64,000 nt of DNA from Streptomyces sp. 3214.6 (GCF_900129855.1 NZ_LT670819.1:1178001-1242000); one strand, 5' to 3'. Counted from the stretch's first letter, positions 8,325 to 16,661 are shown. Program-made: numbers and translations. The notes: generated by a model not told the origin, from the letters alone.

Positions 8325-9128
8325 GTGGCCGAGGCAGCCCGCGCAAGCGAAACGGCGACCGTGCCCGCCCCCGCCCGCAACCGCGTCGGACGCCAGGTGC
8401 GAGTGCCGAAGACCGCCGAACTGGTCGCGGCCCACCTGCGCCGCCAGATCGTACGGGGCGAACTGAAGCCGGGCGACGCACTGCCGCCGGAGTCGGGACT
8501 GATGGAGCAGTTCGGCATCTCGCGGCCGACCCTGCGCGAGGCGTTCCGCGTGCTGGAGTCGGAGTCCCTGATCACGGTGCGCCGTGGCGCCCACGGCGGC
8601 GCCCGGGTGAGCGCGCCCGACGCGGACGTCGCCGCCCGCTTCGCCGGCCTGATCCTCGAGTACCGCGGCGCCACCCTGGGCGACATCTACCGCGCCGCAG
8701 CCCTCATCGAGCCGCCCTGCGCCCGCCAGCTCGCCGCCAAGCACACCGCGGACGACATCAAGCGGCTGCGCGACGCGGTGGCCGCCGAGAAGGCCGCCCT
8801 GGACGACCCGCTCACCCTGGTCGACGCCCAGGACGCCTTCCACGCCCTCCTGGTCGAGCTCACCGGCAACCAGACCCTGATCCTGCTGTGCAGCATGCTG
8901 CGCAACATCATCGACCGGGCCAACGCCTCGTACACCGCGGCCGCGACCGACGCCGAGGCCCAGAAGGCGCAGGCCCTCAAGGGGCACCGGGCGCATGTAC
9001 GGCTGGTCGGCCTGATCGAGTCCGGCAAGGCGGACGAGGCCGAGAAGCTGTGGCAGCGACACATCTCCAGCGCCGACGACGTCGTGAACGCCGCCGGCCC
9101 CAAGACGGTGCTGGAGCTCCTCGACTGA
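8325..9128 (+). CDS. GntR-family transcriptional regulator, FCD (FadR) type
   Basis: A 267-residue regulator. Residues about 22-90 form a GntR winged helix (LRRQIVRGELKPGDALPPES, ISRPTLREAFRVLE, VRRGAHGGARV). Residues about 105-260 are an all-helical FCD effector domain with the expected Asp/His metal-site residues. FCD regulators usually bind carboxylates or acyl-CoAs and release DNA. GTG 8325 has GAGGAG 7 nt upstream. The DNA-binding region is nearly the same as in the second regulator at 27268-28017, so both may read the same operators. It is divergent from the hydratase operon and is the best candidate master regulator of the left half of the island. Confidence 0.93.
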   Translation: MAEAARASETATVPAPARNRVGRQVRVPKTAELVAAHLRRQIVRGELKPGDALPPESGLMEQFGISRPTLREAFRVLESESLITVRRGAHGGARVSAPDADVAARFAGLILEYRGATLGDIYRAAALIEPPCARQLAAKHTADDIKRLRDAVAAEKAALDDPLTLVDAQDAFHALLVELTGNQTLILLCSMLRNIIDRANASYTAAATDAEAQKAQALKGHRAHVRLVGLIESGKADEAEKLWQRHISSADDVVNAAGPKTVLELLD

Positions 9129-9182
9129 CCCGCGGAGCACCCGCGAGCGAGCCTCTCCTCCCGAACCCCTTGCCTCCGAGAA

Positions 9183-9216
9183 ACAGTTAGATAATTATAG
9201 AAGGCGTACTGAATAG
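9183..9216. promoter_or_regulatory. Conserved TTAGATAATTATAG promoter element, copy 1
   Basis: ACAGTTAGATAATTATAG followed by a CGnACTGAnTA block lies 26 nt before the amidohydrolase start. The same arrangement recurs at 20328-20361, with the first 18 bases identical and 28 of 33 matching overall. In a region of more than 70 percent GC this conservation of an AT block argues for a shared promoter/operator rather than chance. ATAATTAT is self-complementary. Confidence 0.55.
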
Positions 9217-9241
9217 CTCCTGGGGTCCGGAGGCGACGGCC

Positions 9242-10423
9242 ATGGCCGAACAGCGCAAGCGCATCTTCGACTGCGACCAGCACATGTACGAGGAGCGGGA
9301 CTCCTTCACCCGCTACCTACCGAAGGAGTTCCTCGGTGCGGCGGTCGCACCGGTGACGCTCCCGGACGGGCGGGAGGTGATCCTCGCCGGGGACCGGATC
9401 GTCGTATGCCTGGAACCGGAGTTCGGGCAGGTGTACCGGCCCGGTTCGCTGAAGGAGATGCTCAAGGCGATGGCCTCGGGCAATCCCGAGGAGACGTACC
9501 AGTTCGAGCCGATGCACGAGTCGTACCAGAACCGCGAGTCACGGCTGCGGGTCATGGACGAGCAGGGGCTCGACCAGACGATCATGTACCCGGGCGGCTG
9601 GGCACTGGTCGCCGAGGAGTACGTGAAGGGCGTCGAACCGCTCTACGCCAACTACCACTCGTTCAACCGCTATATGAACGAGGTGTGGGGCTTCGACCAT
9701 CAGGGCCGCATCTACTCCCCCGCGCTGCTGTCGCTGCGCGACCTGCCGAGCGCGGTCAGGGAACTGGAGCACGTCCTGAACCAGGGCGCCCGCTTCATCC
9801 TGCTGCCCACCGGACCGGTGTACGGCCGCTCGCCGGGCGACCCGTACTTCGACCCGTTCTGGAAGCTGGTCGACGAGGCCAAGGCGAGCGTCTGCTACCA
9901 CATCAGCGAGTTCTACTACAACTCGCAGGTGGCGCCCTCCTGGGGCTTCGACCCGCACCCGATCCACTTCCGGATGTCGGCCTGGCAGTGGCAGAACACC
10001 TACGGCCAGCGTCCCGTCGAGGAGACGCTGTCCGCGCTGATCTTCGACAACCTCTTCGGGCGTTTCCCGAACATCAACGTCCTGGTGTCCGAGTTCGGCT
10101 CCGAGTGGGTGCCGCACTTCGTACGCCATATGGACAAGAGCCGGGGCATGGGCCGCAACGGCCCCTGGATCGGCGGGCAGTTGGACGAGCGGCCGAGCCA
10201 GATCTTCCGCAAGCACATCCGTGTGGTGCCCTACCCCGAGGACGACATCGTGGGCGTCGTCAGGCGGCTCGGCCACCAAGAGTCCATCGTCATGGGCTCC
10301 GACTTCCCGCACGCGGAGGGCCTGGCCGCTCCCGGCGACTTCCGCAAGCTCATCGCGGAGCTCGACGAGTCCGCCCAGGACGACATCATGTACAACAACG
10401 CCCAGCAGCTGATCAGCCGCTGA
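9242..10423 (+). CDS. Amidohydrolase-family protein (amidohydrolase_2, decarboxylase/hydrolase-like)
   Basis: A 393-residue TIM-barrel metalloenzyme. The N-terminal DCDQHMYE gives the DxDxH metal motif of the ACMSD/LigW-like amidohydrolase_2 group. The C-terminal MGSDFPHAEG supplies the conserved Asp, and HFRMSAWQWQ and VSEFGSEWVPHF lie between. Members hydrolyse C-C or C-N bonds or decarboxylate, and related proteins are frequent in actinobacterial steroid/terpenoid clusters, commonly as unassigned enzymes. The ATG at 9242 is preceded by GGAGGCGACGG. It is transcribed separately from the regulator, under the element at 9183-9216, and ends at a strong inverted repeat shared with the convergent gene. 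Confidence 0.88.
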   Translation: MAEQRKRIFDCDQHMYEERDSFTRYLPKEFLGAAVAPVTLPDGREVILAGDRIVVCLEPEFGQVYRPGSLKEMLKAMASGNPEETYQFEPMHESYQNRESRLRVMDEQGLDQTIMYPGGWALVAEEYVKGVEPLYANYHSFNRYMNEVWGFDHQGRIYSPALLSLRDLPSAVRELEHVLNQGARFILLPTGPVYGRSPGDPYFDPFWKLVDEAKASVCYHISEFYYNSQVAPSWGFDPHPIHFRMSAWQWQNTYGQRPVEETLSALIFDNLFGRFPNINVLVSEFGSEWVPHFVRHMDKSRGMGRNGPWIGGQLDERPSQIFRKHIRVVPYPEDDIVGVVRRLGHQESIVMGSDFPHAEGLAAPGDFRKLIAELDESAQDDIMYNNAQQLISR

Positions 10424-10440
10424 GCGTCGCAGCACCCCCG

Positions 10441-10483
10441 CCTGGCGGCGGGCCCGGTCTAACCGACCAGGCCCGCCGCCAGG
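10441..10483. terminator. Bidirectional hairpin terminator overlapping a gene end
   Basis: CCTGGCGGCGGGCC (10441-10454) and GGCCCGCCGCCAGG (10470-10483) are perfectly complementary over 14 bp. An inner GGTC/GACC extension closes a short TAACC loop. It lies between convergent genes and includes the last codons of the serine-hydrolase-like gene. There is no U tract, as is usual in Streptomyces. It would stop transcription from both sides. Confidence 0.75.
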
Positions 10484-11556
10484 TTCGCGATGTCGGTGAG
10501 GAACGCGGTGCCGCGCGGCGAGTGGTCGTAGCCGGCGAGCGGGTAGCCGTTGCTCAGACAGGCGAAGGACAGGCCGGACTCCGGGTCCATGAAGCCCAGT
10601 TGGTAGGCCGCGCCGGCGCTGCCGAAGAGCGCGGGCGAGCCGGTCGACGGCAGGTTGCTCCCCGCGTCGGGTCCGGCCACGGTCACGAACAGCCCCATGC
10701 TGGTCCGGCGACCGCCGCCGCCCCCGTAGATCTGCTCGCCGTACGGATGGCCGGTCAGCCGGATCCGTGTCCCCTCCGCCACCGCCCCGGGTTTCCACAT
10801 GCCGGAGTGGACCAGCGCCTGGAAGTAGAGCGCGACGTCGGCGGCGGTCGCGACCAGGGCGTGGCTGGGTTCCCCGGCCGCGAGGACCTTCGGGTCGGAC
10901 AGGTACCACGGACCCCAGGGGTCGGGTTCCTGGCCGTCGTCGGTGCGGTCGGTGGCGAGCATCGGGGCGACACTGCCCGGCTGCCGGTCCACCGGCACGC
11001 CCAGCTCGATCGACGTCAGGCCCAGCGGCACTGCGATCCGCTCGTGCAGGTAGTCGGCGAAGGCGAGGCCCGTGCGCCGCTCGACGATCTCGGCGATCAG
11101 CCAGGCCGCCGAGGTGAGGTGGAACTGGAACCGGCTGCCGGGCGGGTGGTCCAGCCGCCAGCGGCCGAACGCGGCGAGCCGCTGCTCGCGGTCGAGCATC
11201 TTGGGGTATCCGAGGGGCGCGAAGGGGAATCCGGCGGTGTGCGTGAGCACCTGCTCGACCGTCACCGTCTCCTTCCCGTTCGGCGCGAACTCCGGGATGA
11301 TCGCGGCGACCCGCTCGCCCACGTCCAGGAGCCCCTCGCCGATCAGCTTCCACACCACGCCCGCGACGATCGACCGTCCGACGGACTGGAGGACGTACCG
11401 GGTGCCGGGGTGAGCGTCGCCGTAGGTCTGGAAGGCCACCAGCCGGCTGTCGCGGGCGACGGCGACCTGGGCCGACGGCAGGGGGCCGTGCTCCACCTCC
11501 AGGCGGATACGGCTCAGCAGGGCGTCGAGTCGCTGTGGGTCGACGGGGTCAGGCAC
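10459..11556 (-). CDS. Serine hydrolase/beta-lactamase-fold protein with substituted active site
   Basis: A 365-residue protein of the class C beta-lactamase/esterase EstB fold. It shows the LTHTAGF motif (about 105-110), helices around VWKLIGEGLLDVGERVAAIIPEF and the C-terminal FACLSNGYPLAGYD strand. The usual SxxK nucleophile tetrad reads S58-V-G-R61, and the YxN position reads HLT (about 146-148). It may therefore be a divergent esterase, a thioesterase or catalytically dead. GTG 11556 has an AAGGAGGAA ribosome site that lies inside the end of the CoA ligase gene, giving an 8-nt overlap. It is the last gene of the leftward operon starting at 15245. Confidence 0.85.
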   Translation of the reverse strand: MPDPVDPQRLDALLSRIRLEVEHGPLPSAQVAVARDSRLVAFQTYGDAHPGTRYVLQSVGRSIVAGVVWKLIGEGLLDVGERVAAIIPEFAPNGKETVTVEQVLTHTAGFPFAPLGYPKMLDREQRLAAFGRWRLDHPPGSRFQFHLTSAAWLIAEIVERRTGLAFADYLHERIAVPLGLTSIELGVPVDRQPGSVAPMLATDRTDDGQEPDPWGPWYLSDPKVLAAGEPSHALVATAADVALYFQALVHSGMWKPGAVAEGTRIRLTGHPYGEQIYGGGGGRRTSMGLFVTVAGPDAGSNLPSTGSPALFGSAGAAYQLGFMDPESGLSFACLSNGYPLAGYDHSPRGTAFLTDIANLAAGLVG

Positions 11557-13012
11557 GCGTTCCTCCTTGGTACGGCTCCCGCAGACGACGGCGTACGACC
11601 TTGCCGTTGGCGTTGCGGGGCAGGTCGTCCACGAACCACCAGCGGACGGGGACCTTGAACCCGGACAGCCGGGCACGGGTATGACTCCTGAGCGCCGCCG
11701 GCTGCGGCGGGGCGGCGGGATCGGCCGGGACGACGAAGGCGACGACGGTCTGCCCCAGCCGCTCGTCGGGTACGCCCGTCACCGCCGCGTCCGCGACGCC
11801 GGGATGAGCGGTCAGGACCGTCTCGACCTCCAGCGGATGGACGTTCTCGCCGCCCCGGATGATCATGTCGGTGCGGCGGCCGACGAGGTAGAGATAGCCG
11901 TCCCGTGCCACTCGGCCCAGGTCGCCGCTGTGCAGCCAGCCCTCGGCGTCGATCCGGAAGAAATGGTCGGCGCGGGCGTGGATCTCGCCGATGCCGTCCG
12001 GTCCCGCGTCGTCGACCCTGAGCTCGACCCCCGGGGCGGGCCGCCCCACGGAGCGCAGCAGTTCGGTGCGTCCGGCGACCGCCTCCCGGTGGTCCTCGGG
12101 GGTGAGCACGCTGATCGGCGAGCCCTCGGTCTGGCCGAACATGTTGAGCATGCGGACGCCGGGCATCGCCTCGTACGTGCGCCGCAGGGTGCCGGGGCGG
12201 ATGGGCGCGCCGCCGTACTGGAGGGTCCGCAGGGTCTCGTGCCGTGCCTCCCCGGCCGCCAGCAGGGTCTCCAGCATCGCCGGGACCATGCTCGTGTGCG
12301 TGGTGCCGAGGTGCCTCAGCAGGCCCCAGCCCGCGACGGTGAAGCGAGGCAGTCCGGTGATCAGCGCGCCGGCGGCGAGGGCGACGGCGAGGTTGCCGAG
12401 GCCCGCGATGTGGTGGAAGGGCGCGCTGCCGCCGTAGAAGCTGTCGGGGTCGAGCCCGCACAGCCGGCCGTTCACACGGGCCCGGGCGGCCAGGCGCCGC
12501 TGGGTCATGGGGACGGGTTTGGGCAGTCCCGTCGTCCCGGAGGTGTGCAGTACGGCCGCGAGTTCGTCGGGTCGAGCCGTCAAGTCCCGTACGCATGTGT
12601 GCAGTTCGGGTACTAGGGCCACCCGTCGGCCGGAGAGTTCGGCGACCTGGTGGCCGAGCTCCGTGAACTCGGGCTGGGCCAGCAGGACTTGAGCCCGTAG
12701 CTCCTTGACCACACGGGCGATCTCGTATGCTGTCATCCGGACGCCGAGCGGTGCGAGCGGATGGCCGGATCCGGCGCCGCCGATCACCAGCGCGAGTGCG
12801 TCGGCAGAGGTGGCGACGAGGGCGGCCACCGGGGCGCCGGGCTCCAGGCCGAGGGTGTCCAGCCAGTCGGCCGCTCCCGCCGCCCGGTCGAGGAGTTCGC
12901 GTCCGGTCCAGGTCAGATCGCCGAACCGGACGGCGGGGCGGGCATGGTCGTAGGCGCGGTTCACCATCGCGGTCCAGGTGGCCGGCTGCCCCGGCTCCTG
13001 CGCGGCGGCCAC
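11549..13012 (-). CDS. AMP-forming acyl-CoA synthetase
   Basis: This 487-residue ANL-superfamily ligase activates a carboxylate through an acyl-adenylate. The P-loop motif LHTSGTTGLPKPV is canonical. FGQTEG (A5), the HSGDLGRV/DGYLYLVGRRTDMI hinge (A7/A8) and the catalytic Lys in NANGKVVRRRLRE (A10) are also present. The start is GTG, a few nt after the upstream MaoC stop. It is the likely entry-point activating enzyme of this operon, together with two MaoC proteins, a crotonase and a thioesterase. Substrate is unknown; the short form (under 500 residues) resembles FadD3/CaiC-like ligases. Confidence 0.93.
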   Translation of the reverse strand: MAAAQEPGQPATWTAMVNRAYDHARPAVRFGDLTWTGRELLDRAAGAADWLDTLGLEPGAPVAALVATSADALALVIGGAGSGHPLAPLGVRMTAYEIARVVKELRAQVLLAQPEFTELGHQVAELSGRRVALVPELHTCVRDLTARPDELAAVLHTSGTTGLPKPVPMTQRRLAARARVNGRLCGLDPDSFYGGSAPFHHIAGLGNLAVALAAGALITGLPRFTVAGWGLLRHLGTTHTSMVPAMLETLLAAGEARHETLRTLQYGGAPIRPGTLRRTYEAMPGVRMLNMFGQTEGSPISVLTPEDHREAVAGRTELLRSVGRPAPGVELRVDDAGPDGIGEIHARADHFFRIDAEGWLHSGDLGRVARDGYLYLVGRRTDMIIRGGENVHPLEVETVLTAHPGVADAAVTGVPDERLGQTVVAFVVPADPAAPPQPAALRSHTRARLSGFKVPVRWWFVDDLPRNANGKVVRRRLREPYQGGTRA

Positions 13013-13016
13013 CGGC

Positions 13017-13439
13017 TCAGGGCTCCAGGCGGGCCGCCGCGGTGCCGGTGACCACCTCGACGCCGTCCTGGTTCACGGTGCGCAGCAAGAAGTGGGCGAC
13101 CGGGCCGGACGGCGTGTCCTCGATCGAGTCGACGGTGGCGGTGGCCGTCAGGGTGTCGCCGGGCCAGACCTGGGCCTTGAAGCGCACGCCGTAGCGCAGC
13201 AGCGCCTTCGGGCCGACCCAGTCGGTGAGGACCCGGCCGGTCATGCCCATCGTCAGCATGCCGTGGGCGAACACGCCCGGGTATCCCGCGGCCTCGACGG
13301 CGAACCGTTCGTCGGTGTGCAGCGGGTTGAAGTCGCCGGAGGCGCCGGCGTACTGCACGATCCGGGTGCGCTTCAGGTCGCCGACGACGACGCGCTCGCG
13401 GCTCTCGCCGACCTTGATGTCGGCCACACTCACGCTCAT
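13017..13439 (-). CDS. MaoC-like dehydratase (hot-dog, hydratase 2 motif)
   Basis: A single hot-dog domain of 140 residues. It has the hydratase-2 signature YAGASGDFNPLHTDERFA and AHGMLTMG, with the Asp/His catalytic pair intact, so it can hydrate a 2-enoyl-CoA (R-specific). The start overlaps the stop of the neighbouring hot-dog gene by 4 nt. Small MaoC proteins of this kind form heterodimers with a partner lacking or holding the catalytic pair, as in HadAB and ChsH1-ChsH2. The adjacent 150-residue gene is the obvious partner. The alternative is a homodimeric hydratase. Confidence 0.92.
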   Translation of the reverse strand: MSVSVADIKVGESRERVVVGDLKRTRIVQYAGASGDFNPLHTDERFAVEAAGYPGVFAHGMLTMGMTGRVLTDWVGPKALLRYGVRFKAQVWPGDTLTATATVDSIEDTPSGPVAHFLLRTVNQDGVEVVTGTAAARLEP

Positions 13440-13888
13440 CGGGCGTCCTTCGGGGTCGCGGGGCCCTCGGGGACGACGGCCACGGTCACTGCGCTGACGA
13501 CCGGCTCGCCGTCGGCGTCCCGGTACTCGGTGATGCGCTCACTGAAGAGGAGACGGCCGCTGCGGCCCTGCTTCTCCCAGTCGCGTCCGGGGACGGTGTG
13601 CGCGTAGAGGGTCTCGCCGGCGCGCACCGGGCGGTGGTACTCGAAGTGCTGCTCGGCGTGCAGCCCGCCGCCGCCCTCGGTCATCACCCCGGGGCCGCCG
13701 CCGGAGCCGAACCACTCCTCGTCCGGCTTGGGCCGCAGGTGGTAGCCGGGGTCGTGGTGGGCGCTCGCCATGGTGAAGGTGGGCGGGGCGAGCGCGGTGT
13801 CGCCCCGGTACGCGGGGTTCTCGTCGCCGATGGCGCGGGCGAACATCATGATGTGCCCGGCCTCGACGGGGAACGGTTGCCCTGTCAT
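13436..13888 (-). CDS. MaoC N-terminal-type dehydratase subunit (FAS1_DH-like hot-dog)
   Basis: A 150-residue hot-dog protein. PFPVEAGHIMMFARAIGDENPAY matches the N-terminal MaoC_dehydrat_N half of two-domain hydratases, and LHAEQHFEYHRPVRAGETL marks the core strands. This half normally lacks the catalytic dyad and completes the acyl-CoA pocket of its partner. Its stop overlaps the start of the 140-residue MaoC gene, which supports a heterodimeric hydratase. The ATG follows an AGGAG-like stretch (CGAGGAGCAC) 8-10 nt upstream. It lies second to fourth in an operon read from 15245. Confidence 0.88.
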   Translation of the reverse strand: MTGQPFPVEAGHIMMFARAIGDENPAYRGDTALAPPTFTMASAHHDPGYHLRPKPDEEWFGSGGGPGVMTEGGGGLHAEQHFEYHRPVRAGETLYAHTVPGRDWEKQGRSGRLLFSERITEYRDADGEPVVSAVTVAVVPEGPATPKDAR

Positions 13889-13906
13889 CGTCGTGTGCTC
13901 CTCGAA

Positions 13907-14749
13907 TCAGTACGGCAGGAACGCGTCGCGGACGGCGTCGTCCGGATCGAAGTCCGGGGGCAGTCCCTCGAACCTCGGCTCCCGTTTCTCCATGAAGCTC
14001 GCCACGCCCTCGCGGAAGTCCGGCGAGCCCGCGAAGAACTCCATGGCGGAGTAGGAGCGGGCGAGGGCGTCGGTGAAGGGGCGGTCCAGGTCTCCGTACA
14101 CCTGGTGACGTACGACGGCCATGGCGCGCGGGGAGCAGTTGCGGGCGATGTCCCGGGCGTAGGCGCGGGCGGCGTCCAGCAGGTCCTCGGGTTCGACGAC
14201 GCGGCTGACGAGGCCGAGGGCCTTCGCCTCGTCGGCGTCGAAGACCCGGCCGGACAGCAGCAGGTCGAGCGCGTTCTCCAGCCCGATGACGCGCGGCAGC
14301 ACATACGGCAGGTTGTACTCGCCGGCCAGGCCGCGCCGGGTGAAGGCGGTGGTGAAGCGGGCTCCGCGGGCGGCGAAGCGGATGTCGCAGATGAGCGCCT
14401 GGACGAGGCCGATGCCGGCGCAGGCGCCGTTGACGGCGGCGATCACCGGCTTGGGCAGGTTCCGCCTGCTGTACATGGGGACGCGCGCGTGGAGCCCCAG
14501 CGACTGGCCCGGTCGGGAGTTCTGCTCCAGACGCTGCATGTCCATCCCGGGACAGAACGCACGGCCGGCGCCGGTGACGATCACGACGCGGACGGCGGGG
14601 TCCTGCGCGGCCTGGTCCACAAGCGCGAAGAAGCGGTTCTCCATGGGGATGCTCCAGGCGTTCTTCCGCTCGGGGCGGTTGAGGGTGAGCGTGGCCACGC
14701 CGTCCTCGTCGACCTCGTACAGGACCAGGTCGTCAGCGTCTTCGGACAT
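13907..14749 (-). CDS. Enoyl-CoA hydratase/isomerase family protein
   Basis: A 280-residue crotonase-fold enzyme with LNRPERKNAW, AGRAFCPGMDMQ, NGACAGIGLVQALICDIRFAA and the active-site loop RRGLAGEYNLPYVLPRVIG. The loop keeps a Glu (GLAGEYN), but its surroundings differ from the standard hydratase. It is closely similar in layout to the hydratase at 7317-8144, including CPGMDM and ACAGIG, and looks like its paralogue. ATG 14749 with GGAGTG upstream is preferred over the in-frame GTG at 14752. It lies between a thioesterase and the MaoC pair in the operon. Confidence 0.92.
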   Translation of the reverse strand: MSEDADDLVLYEVDEDGVATLTLNRPERKNAWSIPMENRFFALVDQAAQDPAVRVVIVTGAGRAFCPGMDMQRLEQNSRPGQSLGLHARVPMYSRRNLPKPVIAAVNGACAGIGLVQALICDIRFAARGARFTTAFTRRGLAGEYNLPYVLPRVIGLENALDLLLSGRVFDADEAKALGLVSRVVEPEDLLDAARAYARDIARNCSPRAMAVVRHQVYGDLDRPFTDALARSYSAMEFFAGSPDFREGVASFMEKREPRFEGLPPDFDPDDAVRDAFLPY

Positions 14750-14753
14750 CACG

Positions 14754-15245
14754 TCACTCCTCGGTCAGCGGTTCGATGGGATCGCCGACGCCCGGCCGCT
14801 CCCCGGAGATGGTGACCACCACCTGTCCCCGGGCGCAGAGGCGTCCGTCGGTCATCACGTCGACGTCGGCGAAGTGCACTCGGTGGCCGCGACGCACACA
14901 GCGGGCGTAGGCGACGGCCTCCCGGCCGCGGGCGGGCGCCAGGTACTGCACCGACATCGACACGGTGCTCAGTCGGCTCCCCTTGGCGAAGTCGTGCCCG
15001 GCGATCACGGCGCCGGCGCCCGCGGTGTCGATGAGCGCCGAGATCACCCCGCCGTGGAAGACGTCCTCATGGGCGGAGAGGGACTCGGCGTAGGGCAGCA
15101 CGATCTCGACCGCTTCCGGGTCCCAGCGCGTCACCCGGATGCGGCAGCGGCGGTTGAAGGCGACGCCTCGTTCCCAGCGGGCCCGGAACCAGGCCCGGCG
15201 TTCGCGCTGTTCCTGTTCGGTGAGGGTCCTCGCCGCGACGGTCAT
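14754..15245 (-). CDS. PaaI-type hot-dog thioesterase
   Basis: A 163-residue hot-dog protein. EDVFHGGVISALIDTAGAGAV is the HGGxxxxxxD motif of PaaI/4HBT thioesterases, followed by LSTVSMSVQYLAPARG. It would hydrolyse dead-end acyl-CoA esters to spare CoA. The N-terminus is basic and Arg-rich (QRERRAWFRARWERG). ATG 15245 with GGAGGG 8 nt upstream is preferred to the in-frame GTG at 15251. It is the first gene of the leftward operon and faces the CoA-transferase gene across a shared regulatory gap. Confidence 0.88.
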   Translation of the reverse strand: MTVAARTLTEQEQRERRAWFRARWERGVAFNRRCRIRVTRWDPEAVEIVLPYAESLSAHEDVFHGGVISALIDTAGAGAVIAGHDFAKGSRLSTVSMSVQYLAPARGREAVAYARCVRRGHRVHFADVDVMTDGRLCARGQVVVTISGERPGVGDPIEPLTEE

Positions 15246-15282
15246 CAGCACGCCCTCCGGTCTCGGCCTGCCGGCCGATCTA

Positions 15283-15304
15283 TATAGTTACATGAATTGG
15301 ATAG
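15283..15304. promoter_or_regulatory. Operator-like element in the thioesterase/CoA-transferase gap
   Basis: TATAGTTACATGAATTGGAT matches the left part of the operator-like site at 8186-8210 (TATAGnTAnATGAAT shared). It is followed by TTGAAGCAATCAA (15303-15315), which resembles the CTGAAACAATCAA and CGAACCAATCAA blocks in the elements at 5382 and 32719. So this gap combines both motif types. Confidence 0.55.
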
Positions 15305-15323
15305 TTGAAGCAATCAAGCGGGC

Positions 15324-15354
15324 TTGACCCTGGCGTCAGATGTATTATTTATAT
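15324..15354 (+). promoter_or_regulatory. Likely promoter of the CaiB/BaiF CoA-transferase gene
   Basis: TTGACC (15324-15329) is followed after about 18 nt by an AT block TATTATTTATATAAC that can provide a -10 box (TTTATA). The gene start is at 15391, leaving a short leader with a GAGGGAG ribosome site. The operator-like element at 15283-15304 lies just upstream. Confidence 0.5.
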
Positions 15355-15390
15355 AACTCATTGGCCGTCCGTGAACAGAGGGAGACCTCG

Positions 15391-16587
15391 ATGCCGTCGA
15401 CCGCCCTGGCCGGGATCCGCATCCTCGATCTGTCCCGCGTCCTCGCGGCGCCGCTGGCCACCCAGATGCTGGCCGACCTTGGCGCCGAGGTCGTCAAGGT
15501 GGAGCGGCCGGGAGTGGGTGACGACTCACGGACGTACGGGCCGCCCTTCGCCCCGGGGACGGACACCGCCGCGTTCTACCTCTCCTGCAACCGCAACAAG
15601 CGGTCCGTCACCGTCAACCACGCCACCGCCGAGGGGCAGGAGCTGATCCGTGCGCTCGCCGTCCGGTCGGACGTGCTGGTCGAGAACTTCCGGACGGGGA
15701 CGCTCGCGAAGTACGGCCTCGACCACGAGAGCCTGCTGGAGCTCAACCCACGGTTGGTCTATCTCTCGGTGACGGGCTTCGGGCAGACCGGCCCGTACGC
15801 CGAGCGCCCCGGCTACGACGGCGTCTTCCAGGCCATGTCCGGGATGATGAGCGTCTCCGGGCACCCCGAGGAGCCGATGAAGGTCGGGGTCAGCATGGTC
15901 GACGTCCTCACCGGCCTGTACGCCGCCACGGCCGTGCTCGCGGCGCTGCGACACCGGGACGTCACCGGCGAGGGCCAGTTCGTCGACCTGTCCCTGCTGG
16001 ACTGCGGGCTGGCCTCGCTGTCGCACTTCGCCATGAACTACCTGGTCTCCGGTGAGGTGCCCACCCGGCGCGGCAACGGCGGGTACGGCGGCATCCCGTC
16101 CCAGGCGTTCCTGTGCAAGGACAAGCCGCTCTTCCTGGTCGCGGGCAACGACAAGCAGTTCACCGCGTTCTGCGCGGCAGCCGACCGCACCGATCTCCTC
16201 CAGGACCCCCGGTTCGCCACCACCTCCGCCCGGATCGCCCACCGCGAGGAGATCCTGCCGGTCCTGGAGGCGATCCTGCGTACCCGGACCCGGGACGAAT
16301 GGCTGGCCGTACTCGACGAACACGACGTCCCCGCGGGCCCGTTCAACGAGATGCCAGAGGTCTTCGCCGACCCGCAGATCCAGCACCGGGGGATGCTGGT
16401 CGAGGTCGACGACCCGGTGTCGGGACGACTGCCGCTGCTGGCCAATCCCATCCGCTTCACGGCGACCCCGGTCGGGGGGTACTCCGCGCCGCCTGCGCTG
16501 GGTGAGCACACGGCCGAAGTCCTGCACAGCCTGCTCGGGGTGACGCAGGATCAGCTTTCGGAACTGCGGGGGCGGGGGGTTGTGTGA
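15391..16587 (+). CDS. CaiB/BaiF CoA-transferase family protein (class III)
   Basis: A 398-residue class III CoA-transferase that moves CoA between acyl-CoA and a free acid. Motifs are ILDLSRVLAAPLATQMLADLGAEVVKVE at the N-terminus, CNRNKRSV, VENFRTGTLAKYGLD and RPGYDGVFQAMSGMM. The Asp in GYDG is the expected catalytic aspartate. ATG 15391 is preceded by GAGGGAGACC; an earlier ATG at 15340 lies inside the promoter. It is transcribed alone, divergent from the thioesterase-ligase operon, and could activate or recycle pathway acids without ATP. A racemase (AMACR-like) function is an alternative within this family. Confidence 0.92.
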   Translation: MPSTALAGIRILDLSRVLAAPLATQMLADLGAEVVKVERPGVGDDSRTYGPPFAPGTDTAAFYLSCNRNKRSVTVNHATAEGQELIRALAVRSDVLVENFRTGTLAKYGLDHESLLELNPRLVYLSVTGFGQTGPYAERPGYDGVFQAMSGMMSVSGHPEEPMKVGVSMVDVLTGLYAATAVLAALRHRDVTGEGQFVDLSLLDCGLASLSHFAMNYLVSGEVPTRRGNGGYGGIPSQAFLCKDKPLFLVAGNDKQFTAFCAAADRTDLLQDPRFATTSARIAHREEILPVLEAILRTRTRDEWLAVLDEHDVPAGPFNEMPEVFADPQIQHRGMLVEVDDPVSGRLPLLANPIRFTATPVGGYSAPPALGEHTAEVLHSLLGVTQDQLSELRGRGVV

Positions 16588-16622
16588 GGGGGGTGGGGGG
16601 CGGGCCTGAACGGCCTTGTCCT

Positions 16623-16661
16623 CGGACGCCGGACGGGCCGGGTTTCTCAGCTCGGCGTCCG
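16623..16661. terminator. Possible hairpin between convergent genes
   Basis: CGGACGCCG (16623-16631) and CGGCGTCCG (16653-16661) are perfectly complementary. The 21-nt loop between them holds further GC-rich pairing potential. It lies after the CoA-transferase stop and overlaps the end of the convergent SDR gene. Plausible bidirectional terminator without a U tract. Confidence 0.5.

Noticed and set aside
9406..11658. 750-codon plus-strand frame spanning the amidohydrolase and the serine hydrolase-like gene
   Set aside because: It overlaps two genes with clear motifs on both strands, crosses the terminator and shows Arg/Ala/Pro-rich composition without a domain.
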